Origin: Candidatus Thiodiazotropha sp. (ex Codakia rugifera)
GTDB lineage: Bacteria > Pseudomonadota > Gammaproteobacteria > Chromatiales > Chromatiaceae
Reading direction: 5' to 3'
NCBI GenBank assembly: GCA_025656675.1
Contig: JAHXHN010000002.1
Location: 351,302-415,301, forward strand
Length of the DNA: 64,000 nucleotides
The translations under genes were made by a program, and so were the position numbers. Each line of letters opens with the position of its first letter. The stretch's first letter is position 1. Below the pieces are notes generated by a model, which was given only the letters and a program-made list of their open reading frames with translations, made no database searches and was not told the DNA's origin. Shown here piece after piece: positions 26,746-36,203 of this stretch.

Positions 26746-27321
26746 TTAAGGAGACGCACGAGCTGTCGGTCGACGACTGGTCGCTGCAGCTGTTGCCGTG
26801 CTGATTTGTGGACTGGTTAAAAGCGGGTTGGCGCGAATGATTCCAGGTGTCATAAGATTACTTGTAGCGGCTAAACGTTCGCTTGCGGACATACTGGTAC
26901 TGGTTATATGAGTGAGTCCCAGAATATGGCCCAGTTCATGGGCCAGCGCCAGAGGCTTGTAGCTCTGGCTGATACCACGGTGAGGTTGTAGTGTGAATCG
27001 GCCTCCTATGGTAGCCATACCGGCCGAGATGCTATCGGCAACTTGATTGACCAGACCAACTGTAATACGACCTGCTGGAGCAACTTGTGACTGCAGAAAG
27101 AAAAAACCGGCATTGTTGATCACAGCCGAACTATTCGTTCCAGGCATCTGGACGGACTGTGAGGAGGTATGCGTCACAACGAATCGTATATTGGCCTGTT
27201 GCCATACCCGATTGGTCTGGTTGATCAGACTGGTCAAATTGCTTTGATTCCAGCCGGAAGCCACTGTACCGGTTGTTGCTTCAATGGTAATGAATACTAC
27301 ATTCAGGTTGACCGTAGCCAT
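26746..27321 (-). CDS. Metzincin-type metalloprotease, short
   Basis: 191 residues from ATG 27321, chosen because AGGAGG sits seven bases before it. HELGHILGLTH (128-138) is an exact HExxHxxGxxH zinc site, and NLM (155-157) forms the Met-turn, so this is a metzincin of the archaelysin/matrixin type. No signal peptide: it begins MATVNLNVVFITI. The tail is Ala/Ser/Thr/Arg-rich and probably flexible. Together with the metzincin at 17 kb it makes two unsecreted-looking metzincins in the window. Self or foreign target unknown. Confidence 0.85.
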   Translation of the reverse strand: MATVNLNVVFITIEATTGTVASGWNQSNLTSLINQTNRVWQQANIRFVVTHTSSQSVQMPGTNSSAVINNAGFFFLQSQVAPAGRITVGLVNQVADSISAGMATIGGRFTLQPHRGISQSYKPLALAHELGHILGLTHITSTSMSASERLAATSNLMTPGIIRANPLLTSPQISTATAAATSRRPTARASP

Positions 27322-27501
27322 ATCAATACCTCCTTTCACCCATGAGGAATAACGCAAAAGCTAATTGCTTATATCCACTTTAACCCTAGTATCAATAGCT
27401 AAACAATTACACTTTGTAAGACCCTTGAAAATATCCTTCAATAGATGAGAGACTCACGCTCAATGTTCATTGATCCCGCTTTTTCTTCTTTGCCTAAACA
27501 G

Positions 27502-27960
27502 TTACTGCTTGGGTGGTAAGGCGGGTGGCGTCTCGTACTTGTACACACCCTGGTCCGTCATGTGGCCACGCATATCAATGACGATATTGGTTTTGTGGCG
27601 TTTACCCTCACGGGCGCGAACCGCATCGAAAAAGGTCTTGCGCATTTTACCGCCACCTTCTGTATCCTGATCGATACTGAATACAATATGCAGCGGTTCC
27701 CCCGGTTTTCCCAGAGGATGGGCGAGGGCATGCACCCGTTCGTTGTGAATGGTATAGACGAGGATCTCCATCTTGTTATGCAGATATGGAATGCGAATGG
27801 AGAAGCCGGAACCCAAAGCGATATAGGCAATTACCAGGAAAATAATCGTACCCAGTATGTAGCCGGCGAAACGGCGTCCTGCAGAGATGATTATTAACGT
27901 ACCCCAGATGGCGAGGATGAAGAGAAGCAGGTATTTGGCGGTCAGTGGATCAGAAAACAT
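27502..27960 (-). CDS. Membrane protein, third gene of the ExbBD-like operon
   Basis: 152 residues with two helices (KYLLLFILAIWGTLIIISAG and FAGYILGTIIFLVIAYIALGS) and a C-terminal soluble domain with strands (MEILVYTIHN, PLHIVFSIDQD, KTNIVIDMRG) ending Pro-rich. No family recognised. Its start lies four bases after the stop of the ExbD-like gene, so it should be part of the same complex or transcript. The outer domain could interact with the beta-sandwich of its neighbour. Confidence 0.72.
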   Translation of the reverse strand: MFSDPLTAKYLLLFILAIWGTLIIISAGRRFAGYILGTIIFLVIAYIALGSGFSIRIPYLHNKMEILVYTIHNERVHALAHPLGKPGEPLHIVFSIDQDTEGGGKMRKTFFDAVRAREGKRHKTNIVIDMRGHMTDQGVYKYETPPALPPKQ

Positions 27961-27964
27961 GCCG

Positions 27965-28573
27965 TCACTTTTCCAATCTTCTCAAAGTGGCGTGGAAGAT
28001 TTCGAACGGTTCGAAGGATTTACTCTCCTCTATCAGCTGTTTATCTTTCATCTCAAAAGAGATCACACCTTTCTCTTGCCCGGGATATTCCAAAGTCAGT
28101 TTATCCTCGTAGATCACGTGCATGAGGCGTCCTTCCCGGTGTCGAATAGAGATGTGGACATCCACCGGGGTGTTGCCCAGGCCGTTTTCGCTGTAGTAGA
28201 CAATGGAGAAGCGATAGCGCCCATCCGGAATGCCGCGGGAGAAGATGAATTCGTAGTTGAGCCCGGAGAAGTCCACATCGCGACCCAGGTCGTCACGTAC
28301 CAGGTTGAATATCTCACCATAGGGTGTGGCATAACCGACATTTTCGTTTTGCGGTGCACTGGCCCACAGGTCGATATCGGCGGGGTTTTCCGGGTCCCAG
28401 GTGATCTCGGCAATCATGTCGCCGGCGGCTTTCTCGATATCGGTCTGCATGCTCGCCTGTTTGACTTTGATCAGGGGAATCAGCAGTACGACTAAAGTGA
28501 GCATCAACAATGCGAGTAGCATCAGCAGGTCACGAAAAACAATGGACATGCTGTCTTCGCGTGGTCGGCTCAT
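27965..28573 (-). CDS. ExbD-like protein with beta-sandwich periplasmic domain
   Basis: 202 residues. The N-terminus has one helix, FRDLLMLLALLMLTLVVLLI, with an Asp at its start, the layout of ExbD/TolR/MotB, where that Asp carries protons. The periplasmic part is not the ExbD fold but begins DPENPADIDLWASAPQNENV, which resembles a Ca2+-type beta-sandwich. An ATG with AGGAAGAG upstream starts it, three bases after the ExbB-like stop. A proton-driven machine coupling the membrane to an extracytoplasmic ligand is the likely role. Confidence 0.78.
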   Translation of the reverse strand: MSRPREDSMSIVFRDLLMLLALLMLTLVVLLIPLIKVKQASMQTDIEKAAGDMIAEITWDPENPADIDLWASAPQNENVGYATPYGEIFNLVRDDLGRDVDFSGLNYEFIFSRGIPDGRYRFSIVYYSENGLGNTPVDVHISIRHREGRLMHVIYEDKLTLEYPGQEKGVISFEMKDKQLIEESKSFEPFEIFHATLRRLEK

Positions 28574-28576
28574 GAC

Positions 28577-29056
28577 CTACTCTTCCTCAGATACAGGCTC
28601 GTTTGATCGGGTGGGGCCGTAGAGCATATCCCGGATCTTGTTCATTGCTTCCATGATCATGGCAGCCGACAAACCGATCATGGTGGTATCGACGGCAAAG
28701 GCAACGGATTTCAGAAACTGTCCGATCTCGGCGGAGAGGGTGGAGGCATCCTGCAGGTCACTCACATCGATGCCGGCCAAAGCTATGGAGAAGCCCAGTA
28801 CCGTACCCAGCATACCCAGGCCGGTAGTCAGCCAGGACCAGAAGTGAACATCGGTCATTCGTCCGCTGAAGGCAAAGACTTCCACCAACAAGACGATGGT
28901 TAGGATGATGCCGAAAAACCAGAGGGTTAAGGTAGTACCGAGTATTCGGTCCAGGTATCCCAGGCTGTAGAGTGTGAAAATCAATGCACCCAGTGAGAGA
29001 AGTGTGGCAAGCTCGAACAGTCTTGTCCAGGGTGCCGCAGGTTGTTGATCGTCCAT
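28577..29056 (-). CDS. ExbB/MotA-like membrane protein, first gene of operon
   Basis: 159 residues with about four helices. The pair TTGLGMLGTVLGFSIAL and VAFAVDTTMIGLSAAMIMEA matches the two core helices of ExbB/TolQ/MotA proton channels. It lacks the large cytoplasmic loop of MotA, and no plug or long tail is visible. Encoded just before an ExbD-like protein, it probably forms the stator-type channel. The third gene is a two-helix protein. I do not know a named system with this exact trio; it differs from Zorya by size and partners. Confidence 0.78.
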   Translation of the reverse strand: MDDQQPAAPWTRLFELATLLSLGALIFTLYSLGYLDRILGTTLTLWFFGIILTIVLLVEVFAFSGRMTDVHFWSWLTTGLGMLGTVLGFSIALAGIDVSDLQDASTLSAEIGQFLKSVAFAVDTTMIGLSAAMIMEAMNKIRDMLYGPTRSNEPVSEEE

Positions 29057-29635
29057 CGTGGTGACTGCCTACCAATAAAACCCATATCGCACGTGGAACG
29101 TGATCTTATCCGAGCCTCGTGCAGCTTTTTTGCTCGTACCGCGTTATTTTGCCAGTTGCCTACCCAACAAGAAATACCCAAAACGAGGCAGTTGAAATAA
29201 TCCGGGTGAACCCAGTGATTCTGGGGATCAGAATAAACAGACGCTGACCCAGTTACAGCATCACTGGAAGTGGGTGCCTATGGTAATGCTATGGTCTGAG
29301 AGTTATTTCGGCCTTCCCGTCAGTGAATACGGCAAGTACAGACTTGATCCCTAAGCTATATTTCTAGATTTTGATGTCTGGAGCCTGATAGCTATCAGTG
29401 GGAGTGAAATAAGTAAAGGTAATTATTACCTAAACAAGCGTCACTGATGCTGACTATAGTGAATGCAAAGTAGTCCGGATATTACTGAATATGCATTGCT
29501 GTGGGAATCGTGAAATGAGATTCGAAACAATTCATCATAACCACTACTAAGCATCGCCATATATTGAAGCAAGGACAAATGCTGGTTTGTCATACGCAAA
29601 AGCAGAACCAGATTTAACATAAAGGAGATCAGAAT
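29057..29635. other. 0.58-kb spacer with repeat fragments
   Basis: No credible gene. It includes AAGTACAGACTTGATCCC (29334-29351), one copy of a motif that recurs at 36704 and 47979. The region carries the promoters of two divergent units. Confidence 0.5.
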
Positions 29636-29992
29636 ATGACCTCAATGAAGCGAGTTACTTTTTTAACCGCCGTGTTGGCAGTCACGACTTATATATCAAG
29701 CGAAACAGCACTGGCAGCCTGTAACGCAACAGTAAACGGGCGCCCGATGAGCCAACAGGAATGTGCTCAGTCCATACAGGTTTACGGTCAGGTCATACCA
29801 GGTGACTATCTGGTGGACGGCTATGGAAACTGGGTCAACGCCAACAATCCCATGCACCGTGGTAACACATACAGAGATGCACGGAGCTACCGTGGCGGTT
29901 CCTGGGGCGGTCAATCCTACGTCAGTCCTCACAGTGTCTACGACTCGAGTGGCGGCTGTGAAGGCGGTGGTTGCGTCAATATCATCGATTAA
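29636..29992 (+). CDS. Small secreted Gly/Ser/Tyr-rich protein
   Basis: 118 residues with AAGGAGA before the ATG and a signal peptide ending ALA-A. The mature part has Cys near the start (AACNATVNG), then Gly/Tyr/Asn-rich low-complexity sequence and a C-terminal CEGGGCVNIID. Such proteins are often exported and structural; no family recognised. A palindrome follows just after the stop. It stands alone. Confidence 0.68.
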   Translation: MTSMKRVTFLTAVLAVTTYISSETALAACNATVNGRPMSQQECAQSIQVYGQVIPGDYLVDGYGNWVNANNPMHRGNTYRDARSYRGGSWGGQSYVSPHSVYDSSGGCEGGGCVNIID

Positions 29993-30537
29993 GCAACAGC
30001 CTTATGGGTGTCTCTGACTTGGACAGGATGCCGGACGGGACACCCATCATTTACCGCTACTTAACTTACTAAGAACAGGCCTGCCCCAATAACCGTCACA
30101 TAGGCTATAGGTGTATACCCCATCTGGGTGTAAGTCAGTGGTTGCTGATATTGCAATCAATCAATGTGTTCATTTGAAATGCCTGATCAGCGTAGGCTGA
30201 GGCTTGGCTGGGTATGCGGTTTTCCTATTTGACTATGAAACTGCAACATCATCGTACTTTTTACATATATCCCTTCAATCGACACTGATACCGACTGCCT
30301 TCGCATGTTTATAAGTCCGCACTTTGTCGGACTCATCAGCAACATATTCTGATTCGGCGTCTATGTTAGTCTGTTGACTTTATGTTAACTTTTCTACGCC
30401 ATGATGATGCTCGCATTGAAGGCCCCTTTATACCGAATGCGACAATTTGGGAAGGCGGCATGGTAAACAGTCCGAACCCATCACTGAATGAGTGGTTAGG
30501 ATTCTGAGTTGTATTTGAAAAAATAGGGCAGTTGTAG
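29993..30537. other. Spacer with palindrome and repeat copy
   Basis: Holds the inverted repeat at 30004-30047 and, near 30279-30372, one copy of a ~90-bp dispersed repeat (the part reading GGACTCATCAGCAACATA). No gene found. Confidence 0.5.
30004..30047. repeat. Palindrome, GACACCCA family
   Basis: ATGGGTGTC (30004-30012) and GACACCCAT (30039-30047) pair perfectly over a 26-base loop, 12 bases after a stop codon. A member of the TGGGTGTC palindrome group. Confidence 0.7.
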
Positions 30538-32064
30538 ATGAATGATAAACATGATTTAGGCATCATCCTGGCAGGACACTTTCCCATCATCACCATGCGG
30601 TCTCATGAGGAGTTAAGGGCTTTGGGACTGTTAAGGGATATTGCAGTGCAACAAGGCCGCCCTCTGATGATGTGGTCAGTAACTGATGGAATCCGCAGAG
30701 ATAAATCTTCACCCAGCAGCACTTCCATCAATTGGGAGGAAGTGACCTATGACGGGCAGGAAACCGCCAGGAAAGAGGAGACGAGCAATCCAGAAGTGAT
30801 GCTGGAAAAGATACTGCGTGAGAAAAATAAACCGATTGTCGTGCTGTTGGATTTTCACCCGTACCTGAACAATCCTAAAGTGATTAGACGGCTTAAGGAG
30901 ATCTCTATCGGTCATCCTCAGAATGGTATATCAATGGTTCTTTTAAGCCACGCCCTTGATCTGCCAGCAGAACTGCAACGGTTGAGTGCCGGCTTTGAAA
31001 TGTCGCTACCGGATACGGAACAGATCAAGCGGATAATTCAGGAGGAGATACGGATTTGGTCACTGCGCAACGATAATAAGCCATTTCGTGGCAACAAGAG
31101 TGCGTATCAGAAATTAGCACGCGTTTTGACCGGTCTGACGATCAGTGACGTGAGACGCCTGGCACGGAATGCGATCTATGACGACGGGGCCATTACCAGC
31201 AGCGATATTCCGAGGGTGATGGAGGTGAAATACCAACTGATCGGTCAGGATGGCCTTCTCTCTTTTGAGTACGAGACAGTTTGTTTTGAAGAGGTGGGGG
31301 GATTCTCGCGATTAAAAGGATGGCTTGATCTGCGTAAGTCGGCCTTTCTTGCGGGTACCGACAGTCCCTTGGACACACCGAAAGGTATGTTGCTGCTGGG
31401 TGTCCAGGGTGGTGGAAAGAGCCTGGCTGCAAAGGCGGTGGCAGGCAGCTGGGGATTACCCCTGCTGAGGCTTGATTTCGGTGCACTTTACAATAAATAT
31501 ATCGGTGAGACGGAAAAAAACATTCGTCAATCCCTACAGGCAGCCGAAGCCATGTCGCCCTGTATCTTATGGATTGATGAGATTGAAAAAGGTATTTCAA
31601 CAACGGACAGTGATGAGGGTACATCACGACGGGTTCTCGGCACTATATTGACCTGGATGGCGGAACACGGCAAATCTATTTTTATTGTGGCCACTGCAAA
31701 CGATGTACAGCTGTTGCCGCCGGAACTGATTCGAAAAGGGCGACTGGATGAGATCTTTTTCATCGACTTACCAAGAGAGAGGGCACGTCATAAAATCCTG
31801 CAAATCCACCTGGAAAAAAGGGAAGTGAAGCTCTCCCAAAACGATCTCAAGGAACTGGCTGTAGCCAGCGAGGGTTTTTCCGGCGCAGAATTGGAGCAGG
31901 TGGTGGTTTCGTCACTATACGCTGCTCATGGGGCGCAAATTCCGGTGACGGCTCTGATCTTAAAGTCTGAATTGGACCGTACTCAACCCCTCTCAGTGGT
32001 CATGGCGGAAAAGATTGCGGACTTACGTCATTGGGCTGCTGGTCGTACCGTACCGGCAGACTGA
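30538..32064 (+). CDS. Ycf46-like AAA ATPase
   Basis: 508 residues. The N-terminal ~220 residues (TMRSHEELRALGLLRDIA, VVLLDFHPYL, VLLSHALDLP) are typical of the Ycf46 family. The AAA core has Walker A GVQGGGKS (~288-295), Walker B ILWIDEIE (343-350, Asp347/Glu348), a sensor-1 ATAND and the arginine-finger region IRKGRLDE. Walker A has GG rather than TG, as the family often does. Its substrate is unknown; Ycf46 relatives in cyanobacteria have been linked to CO2 response. It is monocistronic and cytosolic. Confidence 0.85.
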   Translation: MNDKHDLGIILAGHFPIITMRSHEELRALGLLRDIAVQQGRPLMMWSVTDGIRRDKSSPSSTSINWEEVTYDGQETARKEETSNPEVMLEKILREKNKPIVVLLDFHPYLNNPKVIRRLKEISIGHPQNGISMVLLSHALDLPAELQRLSAGFEMSLPDTEQIKRIIQEEIRIWSLRNDNKPFRGNKSAYQKLARVLTGLTISDVRRLARNAIYDDGAITSSDIPRVMEVKYQLIGQDGLLSFEYETVCFEEVGGFSRLKGWLDLRKSAFLAGTDSPLDTPKGMLLLGVQGGGKSLAAKAVAGSWGLPLLRLDFGALYNKYIGETEKNIRQSLQAAEAMSPCILWIDEIEKGISTTDSDEGTSRRVLGTILTWMAEHGKSIFIVATANDVQLLPPELIRKGRLDEIFFIDLPRERARHKILQIHLEKREVKLSQNDLKELAVASEGFSGAELEQVVVSSLYAAHGAQIPVTALILKSELDRTQPLSVVMAEKIADLRHWAAGRTVPAD

Positions 32065-32637
32065 TCAATCTAGCGCACCGGATAATCTGTCCACACTTGC
32101 ATCGCTTTACGGCTTGCCATTTTCATCGACTGCCAGGTTAAGGCAATCATCCAAATATTGCATTAAACAATAGCTCCATATTGTACATGCTATGAGTGGG
32201 TGCCCTGTTACTTTTTAAGGCCCATCGCCTAGAGCTGCTTTGTTTCAAAACAGTTACAGGCCGGAAAACAAATGAAACGCTTTCCTCTCCTGGCGAAATC
32301 ATTCTGATACCTGTCTGCTGCATACTGTTACCAGGTTGTAATTTCACCCTTAGGAGGAAGCTTTCTGGATGTCTGGTGTTGCAGCATTAACAGGATTGGC
32401 TACATGTAATGGTTTGGTCAATGTTACATACGCCATCGCTAACGGATGCTGCGAGTGACCTTCAGTGCAGACTCAATGCTGCAACAATTGTCACTAGCCA
32501 GTGAGGACGTTCGCCAAATATATAATTCTTAGGCCTGAGGAAAATCCACCCGTTACATTGCATCTGCTTCTATCATGCGAGTGCACTGACAATCCCTGGC
32601 TTTATTTGATTTACCCTACTTATCTTTGGAGATAGAA
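32065..32637. other. Spacer before the small membrane peptide
   Basis: I see no supported coding frame. It probably contains the promoter of the 45-residue peptide gene. Confidence 0.4.
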
Positions 32638-32775
32638 ATGGAGATACAACAGACACAGTCACTGACAAATATCCTATCTATGATTTTCACTTTTACAGGC
32701 ATACTGTTTTTACTTGGTACGATCGTGGTTAGTGTGTTCTGGTCTACCAGTTACTTGTTTAGCTGGTTATTTTAG
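32638..32775 (+). CDS. 45-residue single-helix membrane peptide
   Basis: A short frame with GGAG six bases before its ATG: MEIQQTQSLTNILSMIFTF, a hydrophobic helix (ILFLLGTIVVSVFW), then STSYLFSWLF and stop. A likely small inner-membrane protein in the style of stress-induced peptides or accessory subunits. It is followed by a large hairpin, so it has its own transcript. No family recognised. Confidence 0.55.
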   Translation: MEIQQTQSLTNILSMIFTFTGILFLLGTIVVSVFWSTSYLFSWLF

Positions 32776-32791
32776 TCAAACTGCTATTCAG

Positions 32792-32844
32792 CACTGCTGT
32801 CCCATAAATTGCCTCAGGAAGAGGGCGTTTGCGGGACAGCAGTG
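32792..32844. terminator. Long hairpin after the small peptide gene
   Basis: CACTGCTGTCCC (32792-32803) and GGGACAGCAGTG (32833-32844) are perfect 12-base arms with a 29-base loop. A modest T/A run follows. Terminator or RNA-stability hairpin. Confidence 0.55.
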
Positions 32845-33116
32845 ATTATTCATTTTAATGCATGAGCACAGACGTATCCTCTAGAGGATCTGTAATTTTC
32901 CCTATCACAAAGCCGGGTCCCCATTCAGATGACGGGTGCATAAGGGGGGGGTCCTGGTAAAAGACCTCTGGTAAAAAGACGGAAACCTAAAGACAATGCG
33001 AGTGTCTTATTTTTTGTTCTTTTCTGACGATAAATTCGTGATATTTTCGTGACAGGCGGGTGAACTTTATTATCCATATTTAACACTCACCTAATGGATA
33101 TTTAGAGGATAGCTCG

Positions 33117-34328
33117 ATGAAATTGACTATGTGGAGTGGCCTGCTGGCATTGATGATATTGTTGTCCGGTTGCGCCAATTCGGTGACTGAAAAGACAGAA
33201 TTGTCCGAAGAGATGCTGCAGGGATTGTCGGTTGCTACTTTTGCCGGTGGCTGCTTCTGGTGCGTCGAATCCGGATTCGAAATGCTGCCGGGTGTTAAAG
33301 AGGCTGTTTCCGGCTACAGCGGCGGTACGGACAGATTCCCGACCTACAGGCGAGTCACAAGAGGAGGAACGGGGCATACTGAGGCTGTACAGGTCTATTA
33401 TGATCCCAAGATCATCAGCTATTCGGGCTTGATTCAGGGCCTGTGGCGGATGATGGATCCCACCGATTCCCAGGGCCAGTTCTACGACCGTGGTACACAA
33501 TACAGGCCGGCCATCTTTTACCGCAATGCCGAACAGAAGAGGATAGCGGAACGTTCCCGCGATGAATTGGCGGCTTCGGGACGCTACGAAAATCCTGTAA
33601 CGATTGAGATTGTTCCGTTTACTAAATTCTACAAGGCAGAAACGTATCACCAGGATTACTACAAGAAAAATCCGGTCCGGTATAACTTCTATACCTTCAA
33701 CTCCGGTCGTTATCAGTTCGTTGATGAGAATTGGGGAGAGGAGCGATTTGTGGATTACACCCAATACCGCGACGATCCTGTTGAGGAGACCGAACCCGGT
33801 GAGAAGCGTGTTGACTATAGCAGACCATCTGAGGCGGTTATAAAGGATAAACTGACCCCACTACAATACCGGGTGACTCAGGAGGACGGTACTGAGACGC
33901 CTTTCGAAAACGCCTACTGGGATGAGAAGCGGGAAGGGATCTACGTCGACGTGGTGACGGGTGAGCCTCTGTTCTCATCCACCCACAAGTACAGATCGGG
34001 TACCGGTTGGCCCAGTTTCACACAACCCATTGAACCGGAGGTTGTGACGGAGAGGCAGGAGCGGAAGCTGTTCGGTGTTCGAACCGAGATCCGCAGCCGT
34101 GTCGGCGACTCCCATCTCGGTCATCTTTTTGACGATGGTCCAGCACCGACTGGTCTGCGTTATTGCATGAACTCTGCAGCATTACGGTTTGTGCCCAAGG
34201 CACAAATGGAATCGGAGGGCTACTCGGAATACCTGGGTTTCTTTTCCGCTAATATGGCTGAGCGTACTTTTTCCCAGGCAGAAGCCGTAGCAAAGAGGGA
34301 TCAAGATACCCACTCAAGCGTTTTTTAA
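33117..34328 (+). CDS. msrAB: Bifunctional peptide methionine sulfoxide reductase MsrA/MsrB, lipoprotein
   Basis: Reduces both S- and R-methionine sulfoxide in proteins. The lipobox LLSGC (Cys19) places it in the envelope. The MsrA part (~38-215) has catalytic GGCFWC (Cys46, Cys49). The MsrB part (~240-375) has the [16 protein letters not shown] signature and catalytic Cys350 (RYCMNSA). The zinc-binding CxxC pairs of some MsrBs are absent. 403 residues, usual size for an MsrAB fusion. A glutaredoxin-type gene follows and may supply or receive electrons. AGAGGA lies before the ATG. Confidence 0.93.
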   Translation: MKLTMWSGLLALMILLSGCANSVTEKTELSEEMLQGLSVATFAGGCFWCVESGFEMLPGVKEAVSGYSGGTDRFPTYRRVTRGGTGHTEAVQVYYDPKIISYSGLIQGLWRMMDPTDSQGQFYDRGTQYRPAIFYRNAEQKRIAERSRDELAASGRYENPVTIEIVPFTKFYKAETYHQDYYKKNPVRYNFYTFNSGRYQFVDENWGEERFVDYTQYRDDPVEETEPGEKRVDYSRPSEAVIKDKLTPLQYRVTQEDGTETPFENAYWDEKREGIYVDVVTGEPLFSSTHKYRSGTGWPSFTQPIEPEVVTERQERKLFGVRTEIRSRVGDSHLGHLFDDGPAPTGLRYCMNSAALRFVPKAQMESEGYSEYLGFFSANMAERTFSQAEAVAKRDQDTHSSVF

Positions 34329-34353
34329 TAAGGAAATCATTGGAGTGGGTATC
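34305..34353. repeat. Palindrome across the msrAB stop codon
   Basis: GATACCCACTC (34305-34315) and GAGTGGGTATC (34343-34353) pair perfectly over a 27-base loop that contains the TAA stop. Related to the GACACCCA family. It may be a terminator hairpin without a strong T-tract. Confidence 0.6.
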
Positions 34354-34424
34354 CGGTTTCCTCTGCGACTTATTTCTTGCGAGGTGGATTCGCGCAATAG
34401 TGACAGCCAACGACGAGGTTAAAT

Positions 34425-35036
34425 ATGGAACCGGTGCGTATTACTCTCTATCGCTGGGCGGGACGCTGGGGGCCGTTCAAAGTTAATATTCCCTGTGGTG
34501 AATGTTCACTGACCAAAGATGTTCTGGGGGACACGTTTCTCCATGAACTGGAAGGTATTCCAGTCGAGCTGGAGATTCTTGACTGGCTGACCTGGTGGTG
34601 GCGCCCATTGAAGCGTGGCGGCTGGCATGCGCCGATCGTCATGGTGGAAGATCGCGTGATCAGTCAGGGGCATGCCCTGAATCGTGGCATTCTGACTCAG
34701 GCGGTTATCGAAGCATCGGTCAAGAAACATACTATCAACGGCAACCACCTGTTCGGCAAGGAGACCTGTCCCCACTGCAAACGCGCCAAAGGGTACCTGG
34801 AGGATGCGGGGATCTCCTATACCTATCACAATGTCGTTTCCAGTCCTCGGGCACTCTACGAGATGCTTGGTCGGGTCAAACCGCTGATAGGCCCGAAAGC
34901 CCCGGTCACCGTTCCGCAGATCTGGCTCGATGGCAACTATATCGGCGGTGCTGACCAACTGGAACAACATGTCCACAAGCCTGTGGAACCGAATCCGGAA
35001 CGAGGCCAGTGCTCACTTTCCCCACCTCGTAGTTAG
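34425..35036 (+). CDS. Two-domain glutaredoxin-like protein
   Basis: 203 residues. The N-terminal half has CGEC (Cys24, Cys27) in a thioredoxin-like setting, followed by GWHAPIVMVEDRVISQG. The C-terminal half is glutaredoxin with CPHC (115-118), TVPQIWLDGNYIGGADQL and a TVP cis-Pro. It is probably a disulfide exchanger in the cytoplasm (no signal peptide). Placed 97 bases after msrAB, it is a plausible partner in repair of oxidised thiols. The double domain is unusual but both parts are clear. Confidence 0.85.
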   Translation: MEPVRITLYRWAGRWGPFKVNIPCGECSLTKDVLGDTFLHELEGIPVELEILDWLTWWWRPLKRGGWHAPIVMVEDRVISQGHALNRGILTQAVIEASVKKHTINGNHLFGKETCPHCKRAKGYLEDAGISYTYHNVVSSPRALYEMLGRVKPLIGPKAPVTVPQIWLDGNYIGGADQLEQHVHKPVEPNPERGQCSLSPPRS

Positions 35037-35387
35037 GATGTAAAAAAATGGGTCAAGACAAGTTATGGGTTGGCAAATGGGGCGCGTCTGCCTGTAATTC
35101 AAAACCAGACTCCCATCCATATATTTCTAGTTAAGTCCTTCAGTTTTATCTGTTTTCAAATGTATTCATTTCAAATGGCGTATTTACAGGATGTTCATCC
35201 TCACTGTGATTGTTTCGTTAGATGAATGAGATGTGCATGTGATCCCCATCCCCCATTATTGACTACACATTATTTAGATCAATGGCGAAGTAACGAATAG
35301 TGTCATGCATTGAAACAGGGCATATTGGATTCGTGTTAACAGGCCCTAGGTAATACGGAGACGCCGATCTAGCCAAAGGAGACGCAC
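35037..35387. other. Spacer before the ECF sigma gene
   Basis: There is no gene. It likely contains the sigma factor promoter; no clear self-type ECF box was identified. Confidence 0.45.
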
Positions 35388-35975
35388 ATGTCCACTGGGA
35401 ACCAAAAAAATACAGAAGAAAAAAGCGTCAGGAACCAGGAGCTGGAAACCCTATTGTCTGCCTGTGCCCTGAATGATCAAAAGGCATTTGCTCGACTCTA
35501 CCAAATGACGTCTGCCAATCTGTATGGTTTGATACTGCGTCTCTTGAGCAGAGAAGCTTGTGCAGAGGAGTGTTTGCAGGAGGCGTTTATCAAAATCTGG
35601 AACAATGCGGCACACTATCGGCCCTACAGGGCGGCACCGTTGACCTGGATGATGGCCATAGCCCGCAATCAGGCGTTGGATCATCTGCGCAAGCAACGCC
35701 GGGAGTTGATGGAAACCGATGGTTATGTATTTTCAGATACAGCAGACAATGATCCCTTACCCCTGGAGAACCTGATTCAGAGTGATGAGGGCCAGCAGCT
35801 TAAACAATGTCTGGATCTTCTGAAAGACAAACAGCGGCATACGATAGCACTGGCCTATTACAAGGGGCTGTCTCACAACGAGTTGGCGATACAGACGAAT
35901 ACGCCGTTGGGAACCGTCAAGACAAGGATTCGTCATGGCCTGGCACAATTGAGGCTATGTATGGAGTCATGTTGA
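35388..35975 (+). CDS. ECF-type RNA polymerase sigma factor
   Basis: 195 residues. Region 2 (FARLYQMTSANLYGLILRLL ... EECLQEAFIKIWNNA, TWMMAIARNQALDHLR) and region 4 (DKQRHTIALAYYKGLSHNELAI, PLGTVKTRIRHGL) are both complete. It resembles the RpoE/SigK-like group that responds to oxidative or envelope stress. The closest genes are MsrAB, glutaredoxin and a Sel1-type exported protein, so a regulon of oxidative repair is plausible. No anti-sigma gene (RskA/ChrR type) follows. AGGAGA precedes the ATG. Confidence 0.92.
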   Translation: MSTGNQKNTEEKSVRNQELETLLSACALNDQKAFARLYQMTSANLYGLILRLLSREACAEECLQEAFIKIWNNAAHYRPYRAAPLTWMMAIARNQALDHLRKQRRELMETDGYVFSDTADNDPLPLENLIQSDEGQQLKQCLDLLKDKQRHTIALAYYKGLSHNELAIQTNTPLGTVKTRIRHGLAQLRLCMESC

Positions 35976-36042
35976 GACCCACAACAATCAGTTGAATGTC
36001 TCTCGGTAGCAGCGATGCTGACCTTTAAGATCCCTAGATAGT

Positions 36043-36070
36043 GGGGTCCGAGTAATTTTACTCTGACCCC
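36043..36070. repeat. GGGGTC palindrome
   Basis: GGGGTC with bulge and AGTAA (36043-36055) pairs with TTACT and GACCCC (36058-36070). A recognisable repeat type in gammaproteobacteria, sitting where an anti-sigma gene might be expected. Confidence 0.65.
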
Positions 36071-36203
36071 GATGTTGAGCTATGCTGGCGGCCGTTTAAC
36101 CAGCCAAGGTCCGTCTATCGATAACAGGGAAGTCTCTTTATCGACTGGTGGCAAAAAGCTGGAGATCTGTAACTTCCATTTCGGTGTTATCAGGATAAGC
36201 GTC

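Noticed and set aside
27502-29056. Zorya antiphage system
   Set aside because: ZorA has a long cytoplasmic tail and ZorB an OmpA-like domain; neither is present, and there is no ZorC/D/E gene nearby.
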